From Eimeria necatrix (lineage: Eukaryota > Apicomplexa > Conoidasida > Eucoccidiorida > Eimeriidae): a DNA stretch of 25,000 nt. Shown here one piece after another: positions 8,016-16,567 of this stretch. The stretch covers positions 6,849 through 31,848 of the forward strand of contig NW_013655240.1 of assembly GCF_000499385.1 (NCBI RefSeq), read 5' to 3'. Made by a program: the position numbers and the translations under genes. The notes under the pieces were generated by a model that saw only the letters and a program-made list of their open reading frames with translations, did no database searches and was not told where the DNA came from. Numbering within the stretch: position 1 is the first letter of the stretch; every line of letters begins with the position of its first letter.

Positions 8016-10380
8016 ATGAGCGCGGGAATGATGTTCTGCCCTGAATGGTGAGTCGCCTCGCCGCGCGATCTGCCGCTTAAAATCCCAATTCAGCATTTAA
8101 AAACCCTTTTAATTGAATTTAAATAACTAATTTTAAAAGTGCATGCAAAGAAAGCCCCAAATTTGCGCAGCAGAAGAGAGAAACAGCCCGCGAGCCCTCA
8201 GCAGCAGATTCATTTTTGCAAGTTTTGCACTGCCGCAGACCCCGCCCCGCTCTTCTTCCCTCTTCATATATTTCCGTTGTTCAAATTCATTCATTTCTGC
8301 TGCTGCTGCTGCTGCTTCTGTTGCTGCTGCTGCTGCTTTTGCTGCTGCTGCTGCAGCAACAACATGTTGCAGCCGAAGGAAGACCGGCAGCGGCAGCAGC
8401 TGAAGTTTCTGTGCCGCCGCTGCGACTTCTTCAGATACGCCGAAGGCACTTTTGAAGAAAACTGCGTCGAAAGAATTAACTTCAGCTACAAGTCCAAGTT
8501 AGTTGCTGCACTTTTGCTGCTGCTTTCAACAACAGGCTGGAAGCACGTGCTGCTGCTGCTGCTGCTGTTGCTGCTGCTGTTGCTGCTGCTGCTGTTGTGG
8601 TTCTGCGCATGAATTTCCCGTTTTTTGAGTTTGATTTTGAGTGAATTAAATTAATCTGCAGTTCATTTAAATTAATTAATTCACGATTAATCAATTTAAA
8701 ATTTAAGAGGTAAATGGGCAAGAAAGGCGGAAGCTTTGTGAGGAGTAGGAGTTTCAAGTTGATGTTTTTGTCCGGAAAGCTGTGGAAATCTCGAATTAAA
8801 AAGGCAAATAACATTTAAATTAAATGTATTTTTCATAATTGAATAAAATTTGAAATTTTTGAAGTCTCTAATGGCCCCATTTTGGACATTTCCGGAAAAT
8901 TCAACTTTTTTCAGCAGCAAATGAGCAGGCGCAGCAGCAGCAGCTTCTGAAGTTCGGAAAGCAGCTTTTCTTGGCTGTTTTTCGCGTCTTTTTGCATCAT
9001 TTTGCGTCTTTTTGTTTCCTTTTGAATATTTATTTCATTTTGAATTGATTTATTTTCTTTTTCCTTGAGAATCCCTGCACTTTGTCCCGCGTTCTGCATT
9101 TTCTGCCCTGGTTTTGCGCGCGCGCGAGCCCGATTTCTCGTCGAGTTCCGCATCATTTTCTCCGCTTTTCGCGCCTTTTTGCTGCTGCTGCTGCTGCCGC
9201 CTTTGCTGCTGCTGCTGCTGCCGCCTTTGCTGCTGCTGCTGCTGCTGCTGCTGGTGCGCAGAGAAGACCTGATGGTGTGTCCGGAGTTGCCGCAAGACCC
9301 GACTCTGGGCCGCGTGCCGGACTGGCGCTGCCCGCAGTGCGGCTCCCGCGGCGCTGTCTTCTTTCAACTTCCCGAACGCCTCGCAGAAGACGCCATGACT
9401 CTCGTCTACGTCTGTGTCAGTGCGGGCTGCGGGGCCGCGGTGAAGCAGGACGCTGCGGCGCGCGAGGAACGGGGTTAGGGTTTAGGGTTTAGGGTTTAGG
9501 GTTTAGGGTTTGGGGTTTAGGGGTTGGGGGCTGGGGGGCGGCTCCGCCGCGAGGCGCGACCGCGCTCAACGGGCGGGCACGGGAGGCTTCGCGCTGGGGG
9601 TTCGAGCCGTTGGGCTTGGGGTTTGGGGTTTAGGGTTTAGGGTTTAGGGTTTAGGGTTTAGGGTTTGGGGTTTAGGGTTTGGGGCGGGTCGGGGGTGTTG
9701 AGCAGGTTGTTTCGACGCAGTGGGCGCAGCGCGTGCATTTCCGTTGGTGTAGTTCAATTATTTTGAATTATTTTGAATTATTTTGAATTGTTTTGAATTA
9801 TTTTGAATTATTTTGAATTATTTTGAATTATTTTGAATTATTTTGAATTGTTTTCGCAGAAGAAAGTCCGGAAAGTGCAGAACGGCTGCAGCCGGAGGCG
9901 GCGGCGAAGTCGCCGCCGCCGGAGGACGCGGGGGAGCCCCACGAGGCGGAGGGGGTGAAGGGCATTGGTGGGTTTAAAATGCGGAATTGTGGATTTAAAT
10001 AATTAAAAATGAAATAATTTATTAAATTTTGAATTTATTTTCCATTTTTAATTCCATTTCCGCCTTTTAAACTCCATTTCCGCGCGCCAGCGAGCCAATT
10101 CCGCGCCGGTGACCCTCCGCACCGCCGCCCACCCAAACCCTAAACCCTAAACCCTAAACCCTAAACCCTGCGTGCGGGCGCAGACGAGGGCGAGGTGGAC
10201 TCGGAGGGCGACGGGGACCTCTTCGGAGAAGAAAGGGGTTTTGGATTGCCCCAAGACCTCGAAGAAGATCTGCTGCAGCAAAACGCCTTCGATGCTGCAG
10301 CAGCAGAAAATGAACTTGAAAAAGAAATTGCCCTCCAAGACACAGACCCTGACGAAAGCTTCGCCTTCGCCAGAGTCTAA
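8016..10380 (+). CDS. RPB9: DNA-directed RNA polymerase II subunit RPB9, five exons
   Basis: A small zinc-ribbon subunit of RNA polymerase II that helps fidelity and elongation. Exons by reading: 8016-8047, 8357-8497, 9262-9473, 9860-9967 and 10184-10380, all GT-AG and phase-compatible (229 residues). The N-terminal ribbon has CPEC (residues 8-11, split by intron 1, then NNMLQPKED) and CRRC (30-33). A QDPTL motif sits at 69-73. The C-terminal ribbon has CPQC (81-84), AVFFQ (89-93), then AEDAMTLVYVC (99-109) with Cys114, in C-X4-C spacing as in animal RPB9. Introns 1 and 2 end in CTG-rich tracts. Introns 3 and 4 contain telomere-type repeats, and intron 3 begins with them. If intron 3 is retained, a TAG at 9476-9478 inside the first repeat ends the protein at about 129 residues, close to the usual 120-125. 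Exons 4-5 add an acidic tail (ESPESAERLQPEA..., ending ESFAFARV) not typical of the family. The core is certain; the tail is an inference from conserved phase. Confidence 0.9.
9474..9520. repeat. Telomere-type array at the 5' end of RPB9 intron 3
   Basis: TTTAGGG units begin at the intron's GT (GTTAGGGTTTAGGG) and degenerate to TTTGGGG variants after 9510. A second block of the same repeat lies at 9616-9685 in the same intron. Confidence 0.92.
9616..9685. repeat. Second telomere-type array in RPB9 intron 3
   Basis: Mixed TTTAGGG and TTTGGGG units, separated from the first array by a GC-rich spacer (9530-9610). Confidence 0.9.
9756..9850. repeat. 10-bp AT-rich tandem repeat (ATTTTGAATT)
   Basis: About nine and a half copies of a 10-bp unit, with occasional A-to-G change (GAATTG). 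It ends 5 bases before the TTTTCGCAG acceptor of RPB9 exon 4 and so supplies a T-rich tract ahead of it. Confidence 0.9.
10133..10169. repeat. Telomere-type AAACCCT array in RPB9 intron 4
   Basis: About five units, oriented opposite to those in intron 3, ending 14 bases before the GCGCAG acceptor of exon 5. Confidence 0.92.
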
Positions 10381-10384
10381 CCAC

Positions 10385-10915
10385 CCCTAGGGGCCCCCAC
10401 ACCTCATGGGGGGCCCCCACAGCTCAGGGGGGGCCCCCACAGCTCACGGGGGGCCCCCACAGCTCAGGGGGGGCCCCCACAGCTCACGGGGGGCCCTCAA
10501 AGCTGTCTAGGGGCCCTTAGAGCTGTCTGGGGGGCCCGCAGAGTTGCTTAGGGGCCCCAAGAGCGTGTGGGGGCCCCCAGAGCTTCTTGGAGATCCTCCA
10601 GAGTTGCTTAGGGGCCCCCAGAGTTGCCTGGGGGGCCCCAGTGCTGTCTGGGGACCCCCGGGAGTTGTCTGGGGGCCCCCACAGCTGCCTGGGGGCCCCA
10701 AAAGATTTCCGGGGGGCCCCAAAACACTGCCTAGGGGCCCCACAGAGCTGCCTGGGGGCCCCCAGAGGTGGCTGGGGGCCCCCGGGTACCGACCCCGTGG
10801 GGGCCCCTCTGGGGGCCCCCCTGGGGGCCCCCAGAGGGGCCCCCCTGGGGGCCTCCTGGGGGCCCCCAGGGGGGCAGAGGGGCCCCAGGGGCCCCCTGGG
10901 GGCCCCGGGGTTCTT
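10385..10915. repeat. GGGGCCCC-rich array downstream of RPB9
   Basis: The left part (10405-10497) repeats a roughly 20-bp unit, GGGGGGCCCCCACAGCTCAC. The rest is irregularly spaced GGGGGCCCCC palindromes with CAGAG, CTGGG or AGAGCTGTCT spacers. It stays open in several frames as Gly/Pro/Ala/Leu-rich peptide, but I see no sign of a gene. It starts within 10 bases of the RPB9 stop codon, so it probably includes the 3' UTR. Confidence 0.85.
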
Positions 10916-11052
10916 CGCAGTGGGAGTGTCCCTGACGTGACTTGAGTTGTTGTTTTGGATTTTCCATTTCTGAAGTTTTTGGAGTTTTTTGAATTAAATT
11001 TGAATTTGAAATAATTAATTTGGACTTGACTTCATTTGTGGCCAGCAACTGC

Positions 11053-11066
11053 GGTGTACGTACACC
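11053..11066. promoter_or_regulatory. Palindromic GTGTACGTACAC element, copy 1
   Basis: GGTGTACGTACACC, a perfect 14-bp palindrome in an otherwise AT-rich stretch. It is one of six full copies in the window. The type assigned is a guess; the sequence shows only a conserved palindrome. Confidence 0.5.
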
Positions 11067-11116
11067 CGAGAAGGCCTTGGGCTGGGGCTAAAAGCCTTTC
11101 TGCTCTGCAGCGCGCC

Positions 11117-11296
11117 AAACCCTAAACCCTAAACCCTAAACCCTCGGAAGAGCGAATTGAATGGAATTAAGTTGTAAAGTCGACTGAATGGAACGCTAGA
11201 GTCGAGTCCGTTGCAGCGCGCCAAACCCTAAACCCTAAACCCTAAGCCCTAAAAGCGCGCCAAACCCTAAACCCTAAACCCTAAACCCTAAACCCT
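11117..11296. repeat. Three telomere-type arrays separated by short spacers
   Basis: AAACCCT runs at 11117-11144, 11223-11250 and 11262-11296. Each is preceded by the same GCGCGCC sequence, so the arrays and their left flank look duplicated together. Confidence 0.9.
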
Positions 11297-11386
11297 CAAA
11301 AGAGGGGATTGAGCGGAAAGACTGAGTCGGAAGACCACAAAGAGTTGGCGAAGAGCCGGCAAAGCCTGCTGGCTTTTTGGACTAAC

Positions 11387-11389
11387 AAA

Positions 11390-11432
<43 letters not shown>

Positions 11433-11434
11433 AA
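11387..11434. repeat. AAAT tetranucleotide microsatellite
   Basis: About twelve AAAT units, uninterrupted. Confidence 0.92.
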
Positions 11435-11467
11435 GTGACAAAAGAAAAAGAAAACATTTGAAAGCTG

Positions 11468-11483
11468 AGGTGTACGTACACCT
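11468..11483. promoter_or_regulatory. Palindromic GTGTACGTACAC element, copy 2
   Basis: AGGTGTACGTACACCT, a perfect 16-bp palindrome. It lies 36 bases from the next copy. Confidence 0.5.
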
Positions 11484-11503
11484 GAGACTTGAACACTTGA
11501 ACG

Positions 11504-11525
11504 CTGAGGTGTACGTACACCTCAG
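11504..11525. promoter_or_regulatory. Palindromic GTGTACGTACAC element, copy 3, 22-bp perfect palindrome
   Basis: This is the longest copy, fully symmetric over 22 bp (CTGAG arms around GTGTACGTACAC). It overlaps the TGA stop of the minus-strand frame that ends at 11522. Confidence 0.55.
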
Positions 11526-11675
11526 AGAAAGCGGTGCAAGTTGCCCCGCGCCCTCCGGACATAAGTCACTTTTCTTTTTTTTCTTTTTTCCAAAGTGGAA
11601 GCAGTTGTTTCAATGTCAGTGAGTCCCGCTTCCGTGAGCCTGGCGGCGGAGGCGCTGCTGCTGCTGCTGCGGTCC

Positions 11676-11734
<59 letters not shown>

Positions 11735-11849
11735 CCGGCCCTCCTCCTCAAACGGCAGCAGCGGGATCGCCTCGAACTCCGTCTCCGCCTCGAGGGCTAT
11801 TTGTTCTTCTTTGCACCACCTGGCCACTCTGCGGATTAATCTGCTGCGG

Positions 11850-11884
<35 letters not shown>

Positions 11885-12010
11885 CAGCCAGTACTTGTTT
11901 GCTGCTGCGCGCAGCGCCATCACTCCCGCCACCGTCGCTATCATCGTCAGCTGCTTCCCGTGCCCTGCTGCTGCTGCTGCTGCTGCTGCGGGCGCTGCTG
12001 CTGCAGGCGC
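11522..12010 (-). CDS. Possible 3' exon of a small Ala-rich membrane protein
   Basis: The minus frame reads KQLTMIATVAGVMALRAA, which resembles a membrane segment, then NKYWLP, an Ala run, RSRLIRRVARWCKEEQ, EAETEFEAIPLLPFEEE, a 19-residue Ala run, and a charged tail ending RARGNLHRFL. The mix of Trp, Tyr, charged and hydrophobic residues between the repeats suggests coding. The upstream limit is uncertain: no ATG opens the frame, and the sense strand carries CTG-CAG tracts at 12000-12100 that could be a 3' splice site. It may be the continuation of the frame at 12264-12485. No family is recognised. Confidence 0.35.
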
Positions 12011-12022
12011 TGCTGCAGCAGC

Positions 12023-12078
12023 AGGAACTGCAGCAGCAGCAGGAACTGCAGCAGCAGCAGGAACTGCAGCAGCAGCAG
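12023..12078. repeat. 18-bp tandem repeat, three to four copies
   Basis: The unit is AGGAACTGCAGCAGCAGC. On the minus strand it reads VPAAAA if translated. Sense-strand CTGCTGCTGCAG at each unit end looks like a series of duplicated 3' splice sites. Confidence 0.85.
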
Positions 12079-12176
12079 GAGCAGCAGCAGCAGACGCTGG
12101 CAGCGCCGCTGCTGCCGTCATCGGCGCTCCGGCCGCAAGAGCGGCGCCCGGCGCAGCAGCTGCTGCAGGCGCCCCC

Positions 12177-12213
<37 letters not shown>

Positions 12214-12263
12214 CTGGGGGCCCCTGCAGCAGCCCGTGGCTTGCTGCTGCACCGCCGCCAACT

Positions 12264-12484
12264 TTAGTAAAAGCGCCGCTTTCCGCTTTTTGCTGCACTC
12301 GAAACTCCCTTAGTGAGCATTGCAAGGCCCAAGACTTTGCTTCCTGCTGCTGCTGCTCCCCCCCCCACAGTTGCTGCTGCTGCTGCAGTCCCTGTTGCTG
12401 TTGCTGCTGGCCCGTAGGAGGTCAAGAGGGCCCCCCCTGTCTTCAGCAGCACAGGGGCAAAGGCCAGCGACGTCAGCAGCGGCA

Positions 12485-12485
<1 letters not shown>
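12264..12485 (-). CDS. Possible 5' exon or short ORF, Ala/Gly-rich, MPLLTSLAFAPV start
   Basis: A true ATG at 12485 opens MPLLTSLAFAPVLLKTGG, then ALLTSYGPAATATG, an Ala/Gly stretch, and SKVLGLAMLTKGVSS, ending KSGKRRFY at TAA. The N-terminus is hydrophobic with a Lys, like a membrane or organelle-targeted protein. It may end here (73 residues) or splice in the middle to the frame at 11522-12010. A GTGGGG at an ACT/GTG codon border is a candidate donor, but I could not settle the acceptor. Its start resembles that of the frame at 14812-14953. Confidence 0.35.
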
Positions 12486-12524
<39 letters not shown>

Positions 12525-12619
12525 AGCAGCAGATCCGGCCCCTTAGGCGCCCAGAACACGCCCCCACGATCTCGCCGCAGGGGAGGAAGCCGCAGCAGCT
12601 GGCATTCCTAAGCAAACTA

Positions 12620-12664
<45 letters not shown>

Positions 12665-12763
12665 TTAACCACTCAGCAAGGTCGGGGAGGGCTGGCAGGG
12701 GTTCTCGCGGCGGCGGCAGCTGTGCAAGTCCAGGGTGTGTTTAGAGAGGCAGCATTTGCCTGC

Positions 12764-12810
<47 letters not shown>

Positions 12811-13393
12811 AGTAAAAAGAAGGGCCGCGCGGCGCGGAGAGCCGCAGCCAGCCACGGCAGGCTGTGAAGAAGAGCCCCACCAACGGCTGCAGGGGCCCTA
12901 GACAGGCATCCCTGTGGTTCTGGGTTTGCAGAAAGTGGAAAAAAGAGAAAATAATTAAAAATTAAATCCAAAATGTTCAAATTTCATCCGAAAATGCAGC
13001 AGATCCAGTCATTGCTGCTGCTGCTGCTGCCGCAGGCTCTGCCTTCGAAAGCCGCAGTGAGCACCGCAGCAGCGACTGCGCCGGGGCCCCCAACGGAAGA
13101 AACAAAAGATCTTCGTGTTGCAAATTGAAAAAATAATAAATTAAATCTTTTAATTCTTCTGATCGCTTCAAAAAGTCCCGTGTTCCCGGTTCGCGCAGCT
13201 GCGCTTGCGGTGTACAGACAGCGGTGACCGCCGGGGTTCTGCAACCGCCGAACTGCTCTTTTGCAGACTTCAGAAAACACTTTATTTTAATTTTAAATTA
13301 TTTATTTCTTTTCCAAAACTTTTCCTTTTCAAAAACATCTCCATTTCTGAACCGACTCGGGCGTTTCGAGGGTGGCTGTTCTCTCGCCACTGA

Positions 13394-13407
13394 GGTGTAC
13401 GTACACC
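13394..13407. promoter_or_regulatory. Palindromic GTGTACGTACAC element, copy 4
   Basis: GGTGTACGTACACC preceded by TGA, like copies 2 and 3. Confidence 0.5.
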
Positions 13408-13914
13408 CCGGGTTAGCGAATCGACAAACTCTGTCGCTGGCGCCCCTGTAGCTGCAAATTAAATATATTTAAGTGTTTAATTATTCATTTTTATTAGTTT
13501 TATTATCTCTCCACAATACACATCAAGAGTTAGGAGCCTCCGCAGCCCCCAAGCCAGAACCATCCCCGGTGCTGCTGCTGCACTGCAGCAGCAGCTCCAC
13601 GGCCTCAGCCCGCAACAGCAGCAGCAGCAGCAGCTGCTGCTGCTGCTGCTGCTGCGCCTCCTCCGCGCAAAACGAGTTATTGAATTGTTGCGGGGGTTTG
13701 TTTGAAAAGCCAAACAAAACGGAAAGTTAATTGCGGCGAAGGGCCTCAAAGCGCCCGACGAACAAATTGAAATGAAACGGACAAGAGAGGCGCAGCAGCA
13801 GCTGCGCCGCGTCCCCTGCTGCTGCTGCTGCTGCTGCTGCTGCAGCCCGCTGCTGCTGCTGCTGCGCAGCAGCAGCCACAGCCAGAGGCGCAGAGACGCA
13901 GCAGAGCCCCCCTC

Positions 13915-13930
13915 AGGTGTACGTACACCT
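13915..13930. promoter_or_regulatory. Palindromic GTGTACGTACAC element, copy 5
   Basis: AGGTGTACGTACACCT, a perfect 16-bp palindrome flanked by CTC and CAGGC. Confidence 0.5.
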
Positions 13931-14037
13931 CAGGCTCTGCTGCTGCGGAACGGAGAAACTCTTTTAATTCATTTCTCCTTTTCTTTTTACTTTCCCTTTT
14001 GCCGCAACCAATTCTGCAGCAGACTCAAGCCCCCAAC

Positions 14038-14390
14038 TCCCCAGGGGGCCCCCAGGGGGCCCCCTAGGGGGGCCCCCAGGGGCCCCCTAGGGGCCCCATA
14101 GCCCCCTGGGGGGCCCCTGGGGGCCCCCATTTATTCAGAGGGGCCCCCTTATCCCTGTCGGCCTCAAATGCCCTTTCCTTAAGAGAACTCACAGCCCCTG
14201 GGGGCCCCCTGGGGGCCCCCCAAAGGCCCCAGGGGGCCCCCCGAGGGCCCCCTGAAGACCCAAGGGGCCCCCCAGGGGCCACCCGGGAGCCCACGAAGCC
14301 CCCGGGGCCCCCTGGGGGCCCCCAGGGGCCCCCTGGGGGCCCCCAGGGGCCCCCTGGGGGCCCCCCGGGGCCCCTGGGGGCCCCCATTGT
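14038..14390. repeat. GGGGCCCC-rich array
   Basis: Dense CCAGGGGGCCCCC units with a short interruption at 14128-14190. A few more units follow at 14486-14520. It translates as Gly/Pro-rich peptide on both strands, with no supported gene. Confidence 0.88.
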
Positions 14391-14626
14391 GGGGAAAGGG
14401 TTTAGAGGAACTCTGCGTACTTGAGGCCCCTCTCGCGAGCTGTGGAAAGGGTAATGGTCCTTTGATTGGGTCTTTTGCTGCTGCCGGGGGCCCCCAGGGG
14501 GGCCCCCAGGGGGGCCCCCAAGAAGAGAGAAGGCAGCAGCGGCAGCAAATAGAGAGACTGCTCTATTACGGGGCCCCCCGAGGCCCCTTCTGCTGCAGCG
14601 CTGGCCACGCCGCCCAGAAGGCCTGC

Positions 14627-14674
<48 letters not shown>

Positions 14675-14764
14675 TTTGGGGCGCAGCGGCGGGGTTGGAA
14701 GGGGCGGCTGGGGCTGGGGAGGAGCTGCTGCTGCAGGGCAAGTGCACCCCCCAAACCCCAAACG

Positions 14765-14802
14765 CTAAACCCTAAACCCTAAACCCTAAACCCTAAACCC
14801 TA
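14765..14802. repeat. Telomere-type AAACCCT array
   Basis: About five units. On the minus strand it begins 9 bases inside the candidate intron that starts at 14811. Confidence 0.92.
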
Positions 14803-14811
14803 GAAACTCAC

Positions 14812-14953
14812 TGCCCGCGGGAGTCAAACTTGCTGCTCCTGTTGCTGCTCCCAAACCCGCGCCCAGCGCTGCACTTGCGGGGCCCCCCATGAAGGAAGTG
14901 GGCAGTGCTGCGCCTTTGGCCAGCAGCGCGGGGGCCACCAGCTCCACGGGCAT
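14812..14953 (-). CDS. Possible first exon of an Ala/Gly-rich hydrophobic protein
   Basis: From ATG at 14953 the minus strand reads MPVELVAPALLAKGAAL, then PTSFMGGPASAALGAG and LGAATGAASLTPAG. It reaches a consensus GTGAGT donor at 14811 in phase 1. The intron then runs straight into telomere-type repeats, and a plausible acceptor (CTTGCCCTGCAG) lies near 14730. The downstream exon frame is not settled. The ATG sits just after a (CTG)nCAG tract, so the exon could also begin at that splice site. No family is recognised. Confidence 0.35.
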
Positions 14954-14964
14954 TCTTTGCTGCT

Positions 14965-15002
<38 letters not shown>

Positions 15003-15335
15003 GCAGCAGCGGCGGCGATGGCGCTCGGGGAATGCTGCGGCCGCTGCAGCAGCCTTGCTGCTGCTGCAGCGGCCAGGGAGGCACGCAGAGAGACGGCACG
15101 GGAGAGGCCCCGCTGCTGCTGCTGCTGCTGCAGCAGCAGCAGCAGCAGCAGCAGCGGGAGGCACGCAGCTGCTGCGCTGCAGCAGCAGCAGCAGCAATAT
15201 ATTTGCAGGATTTGTTTGTGTGCATGCAATCGTGGACTTGGAATAAAAAGAGAAAGCAGCAGCAAAATGAAAAGAATTTTATTTCTGCATTTTGTAACAC
15301 ATTTGGACACCTGGGGGGAAATCAGCTGCGTGGGT

Positions 15336-15371
<36 letters not shown>

Positions 15372-15473
15372 CTGCTGCTGCCAGCAGCAGCAGAAGGAAT
15401 TCCACATTTTGTTGCTTCTGCATGCAGCAAGTTGAATTTTAATTTATTTATTTTCACAATTTAAAGAAATCAG

Positions 15474-15505
15474 ATGTGCGAAGAAACAACACAGCGCATG
15501 CACAC

Positions 15506-15550
<45 letters not shown>

Positions 15551-15638
15551 AGCAGAAACAGAGTTCTTCTCTTACCGTAAAAAAAGGAAAAGCGACGGAA
15601 AGTCAGCTGCTGGTGTGTCTTCCGTAGTTTCTGCTGCT

Positions 15639-15676
<38 letters not shown>

Positions 15677-15810
15677 GCGGCAGCCGTGGGGGTGGGTAGG
15701 CGCTCCCGTGTGAGCTCTCCGGGGGGCCCCAGAGGGAAGCAGCAGCAAATTGGAAGAAATGGATTAAATTAAAATACAATAAGAAGCAAAGAAAGCGGAA
15801 AAAGTAAACA

Positions 15811-15847
<37 letters not shown>

Positions 15848-15887
15848 CAGCAACGCCGAGTTTGCACAGCAGCAAGCCGCGGCTGCG

Positions 15888-15925
<38 letters not shown>

Positions 15926-16141
15926 GTTGTGGGGGCGCTGGCGCCCATTTCTAGCGGCATTTTCTTTTATTTTTTCGTTTAAATGGTTCTTTTTTAATTT
16001 TAATTTCGTTTTATTTCACAAATTGTTCATTTCAGCAACTTTTTCCCAGTGTGTGCTGCAGCCGCAGCCGAAAACAGCTTCTGCGCGGCGCTGCAGCAGC
16101 TCCGGTGCTGCCCAGCCCACAGGGGCCCCCCTGCTCTTTAA
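15474..16141 (+). CDS. Possible small two-exon gene, Ser/Gln runs and Cys-rich C-terminus
   Basis: Exon 1 (15474-15691) begins MCEETTQRMHT, has a Ser run, then EAETEFFSYRKKRKSDGK, a Gln run and RRQPWG. It ends at a GTGGGT donor in phase 2. Exon 2 (16036-16141) follows a strong pyrimidine-rich acceptor (ATTGTTCATTTCAG) and reads NFFPVCAAAAAENSFC, AALQQLRCC, PAHRGPPAL, then TAA. The two join in frame to about 107 residues. The Cys-X9-Cys spacing followed by LQQLRCC faintly recalls CX9C mitochondrial intermembrane-space proteins such as CMC4, but the partner cysteines of a twin-CX9C fold are missing, so I do not name it. The 15692-16035 intron contains CAG and CTG tracts. Confidence 0.35.
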
Positions 16142-16567
16142 ATTGAATTGAATTAAATTAAATTAAATTAAATTAAATAATTTTGTTTTTATTTTATTTT
16201 TTAATTCAAATAAATTCAAATTCATTCAATTTCACCCTCACAACTGCTCATGTGGGGCAGCTGCCGACGAGAAGTCCCACCGGACCTCACAAAACCCCAA
16301 ACCCTAAACCCTAAACCCTAAACCCTAAACCCTAAACCCTAAAAGAAGACGCCGCCTTGGCAGTGCCACGTTCGCTGCACACGCAGTGCTAGACCCTCGC
16401 GTTAGCCGCCGTCCGATTTGTTTTTCGCCGCGCAAAAACCCTAAACCCTAAACCCTACCTCCTAAACCCTAAACCCTAAACAGAAAAAAACCCCTAATAA
16501 AAACTCCCTATTTCCCATACCTATATAAAACAGAACAGCAAAATCTGCGAAGCACACAGGACCCACT
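16142..16567. other. AT-rich spacer with AAATT microsatellite and telomere-type arrays
   Basis: AATTG/AAATT 5-bp repeats at 16140-16178 are followed by AT-rich sequence. Telomere-type AAACCCT arrays lie at 16292-16341 and 16435-16481, with a short unique spacer between. No gene is seen. Confidence 0.75.
16292..16481. repeat. Two telomere-type AAACCCT arrays
   Basis: Runs of about seven units (16292-16341) and about five units (16435-16481), in the same orientation, with a CCTACCTCC interruption in the second. Confidence 0.9.

Larger units (their letters stand above)
12486..14037. other. CAG tracts and AT-rich spacers with no supported gene
   Basis: CTG/CAG tracts lie at 12486-12530, 12620-12662, 12760-12810, 13620-13655 and 13817-13875. 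AT-rich spacers lie at 12930-12985, 13110-13160 and 13270-13345. GGTGTACAGACAG at 13208-13220 matches the element variant at 980-992. A short plus frame from ATG at 13772 (MKRTREAQQQLRRVP) runs to the palindrome at 13915, but lacks a partner exon. Confidence 0.5.

Noticed and set aside
9590..9612. GGTTCGAGCC, resembling a tRNA B-box
   Set aside because: The flanking bases do not pair as a T-stem and no anticodon or acceptor stem is present; it lies inside RPB9 intron 3.
13477..13749. Minus-strand frame with FGFSNKPPQQFNNSFCAEE
   Set aside because: The segment looks somewhat protein-like but has no ATG, no convincing acceptor and no partner exon.
14064..14747. 227-codon Gly/Pro-rich minus frame
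   Set aside because: It is translation of the GGGGCCCC array; the other strand is equally open and no motif is present.
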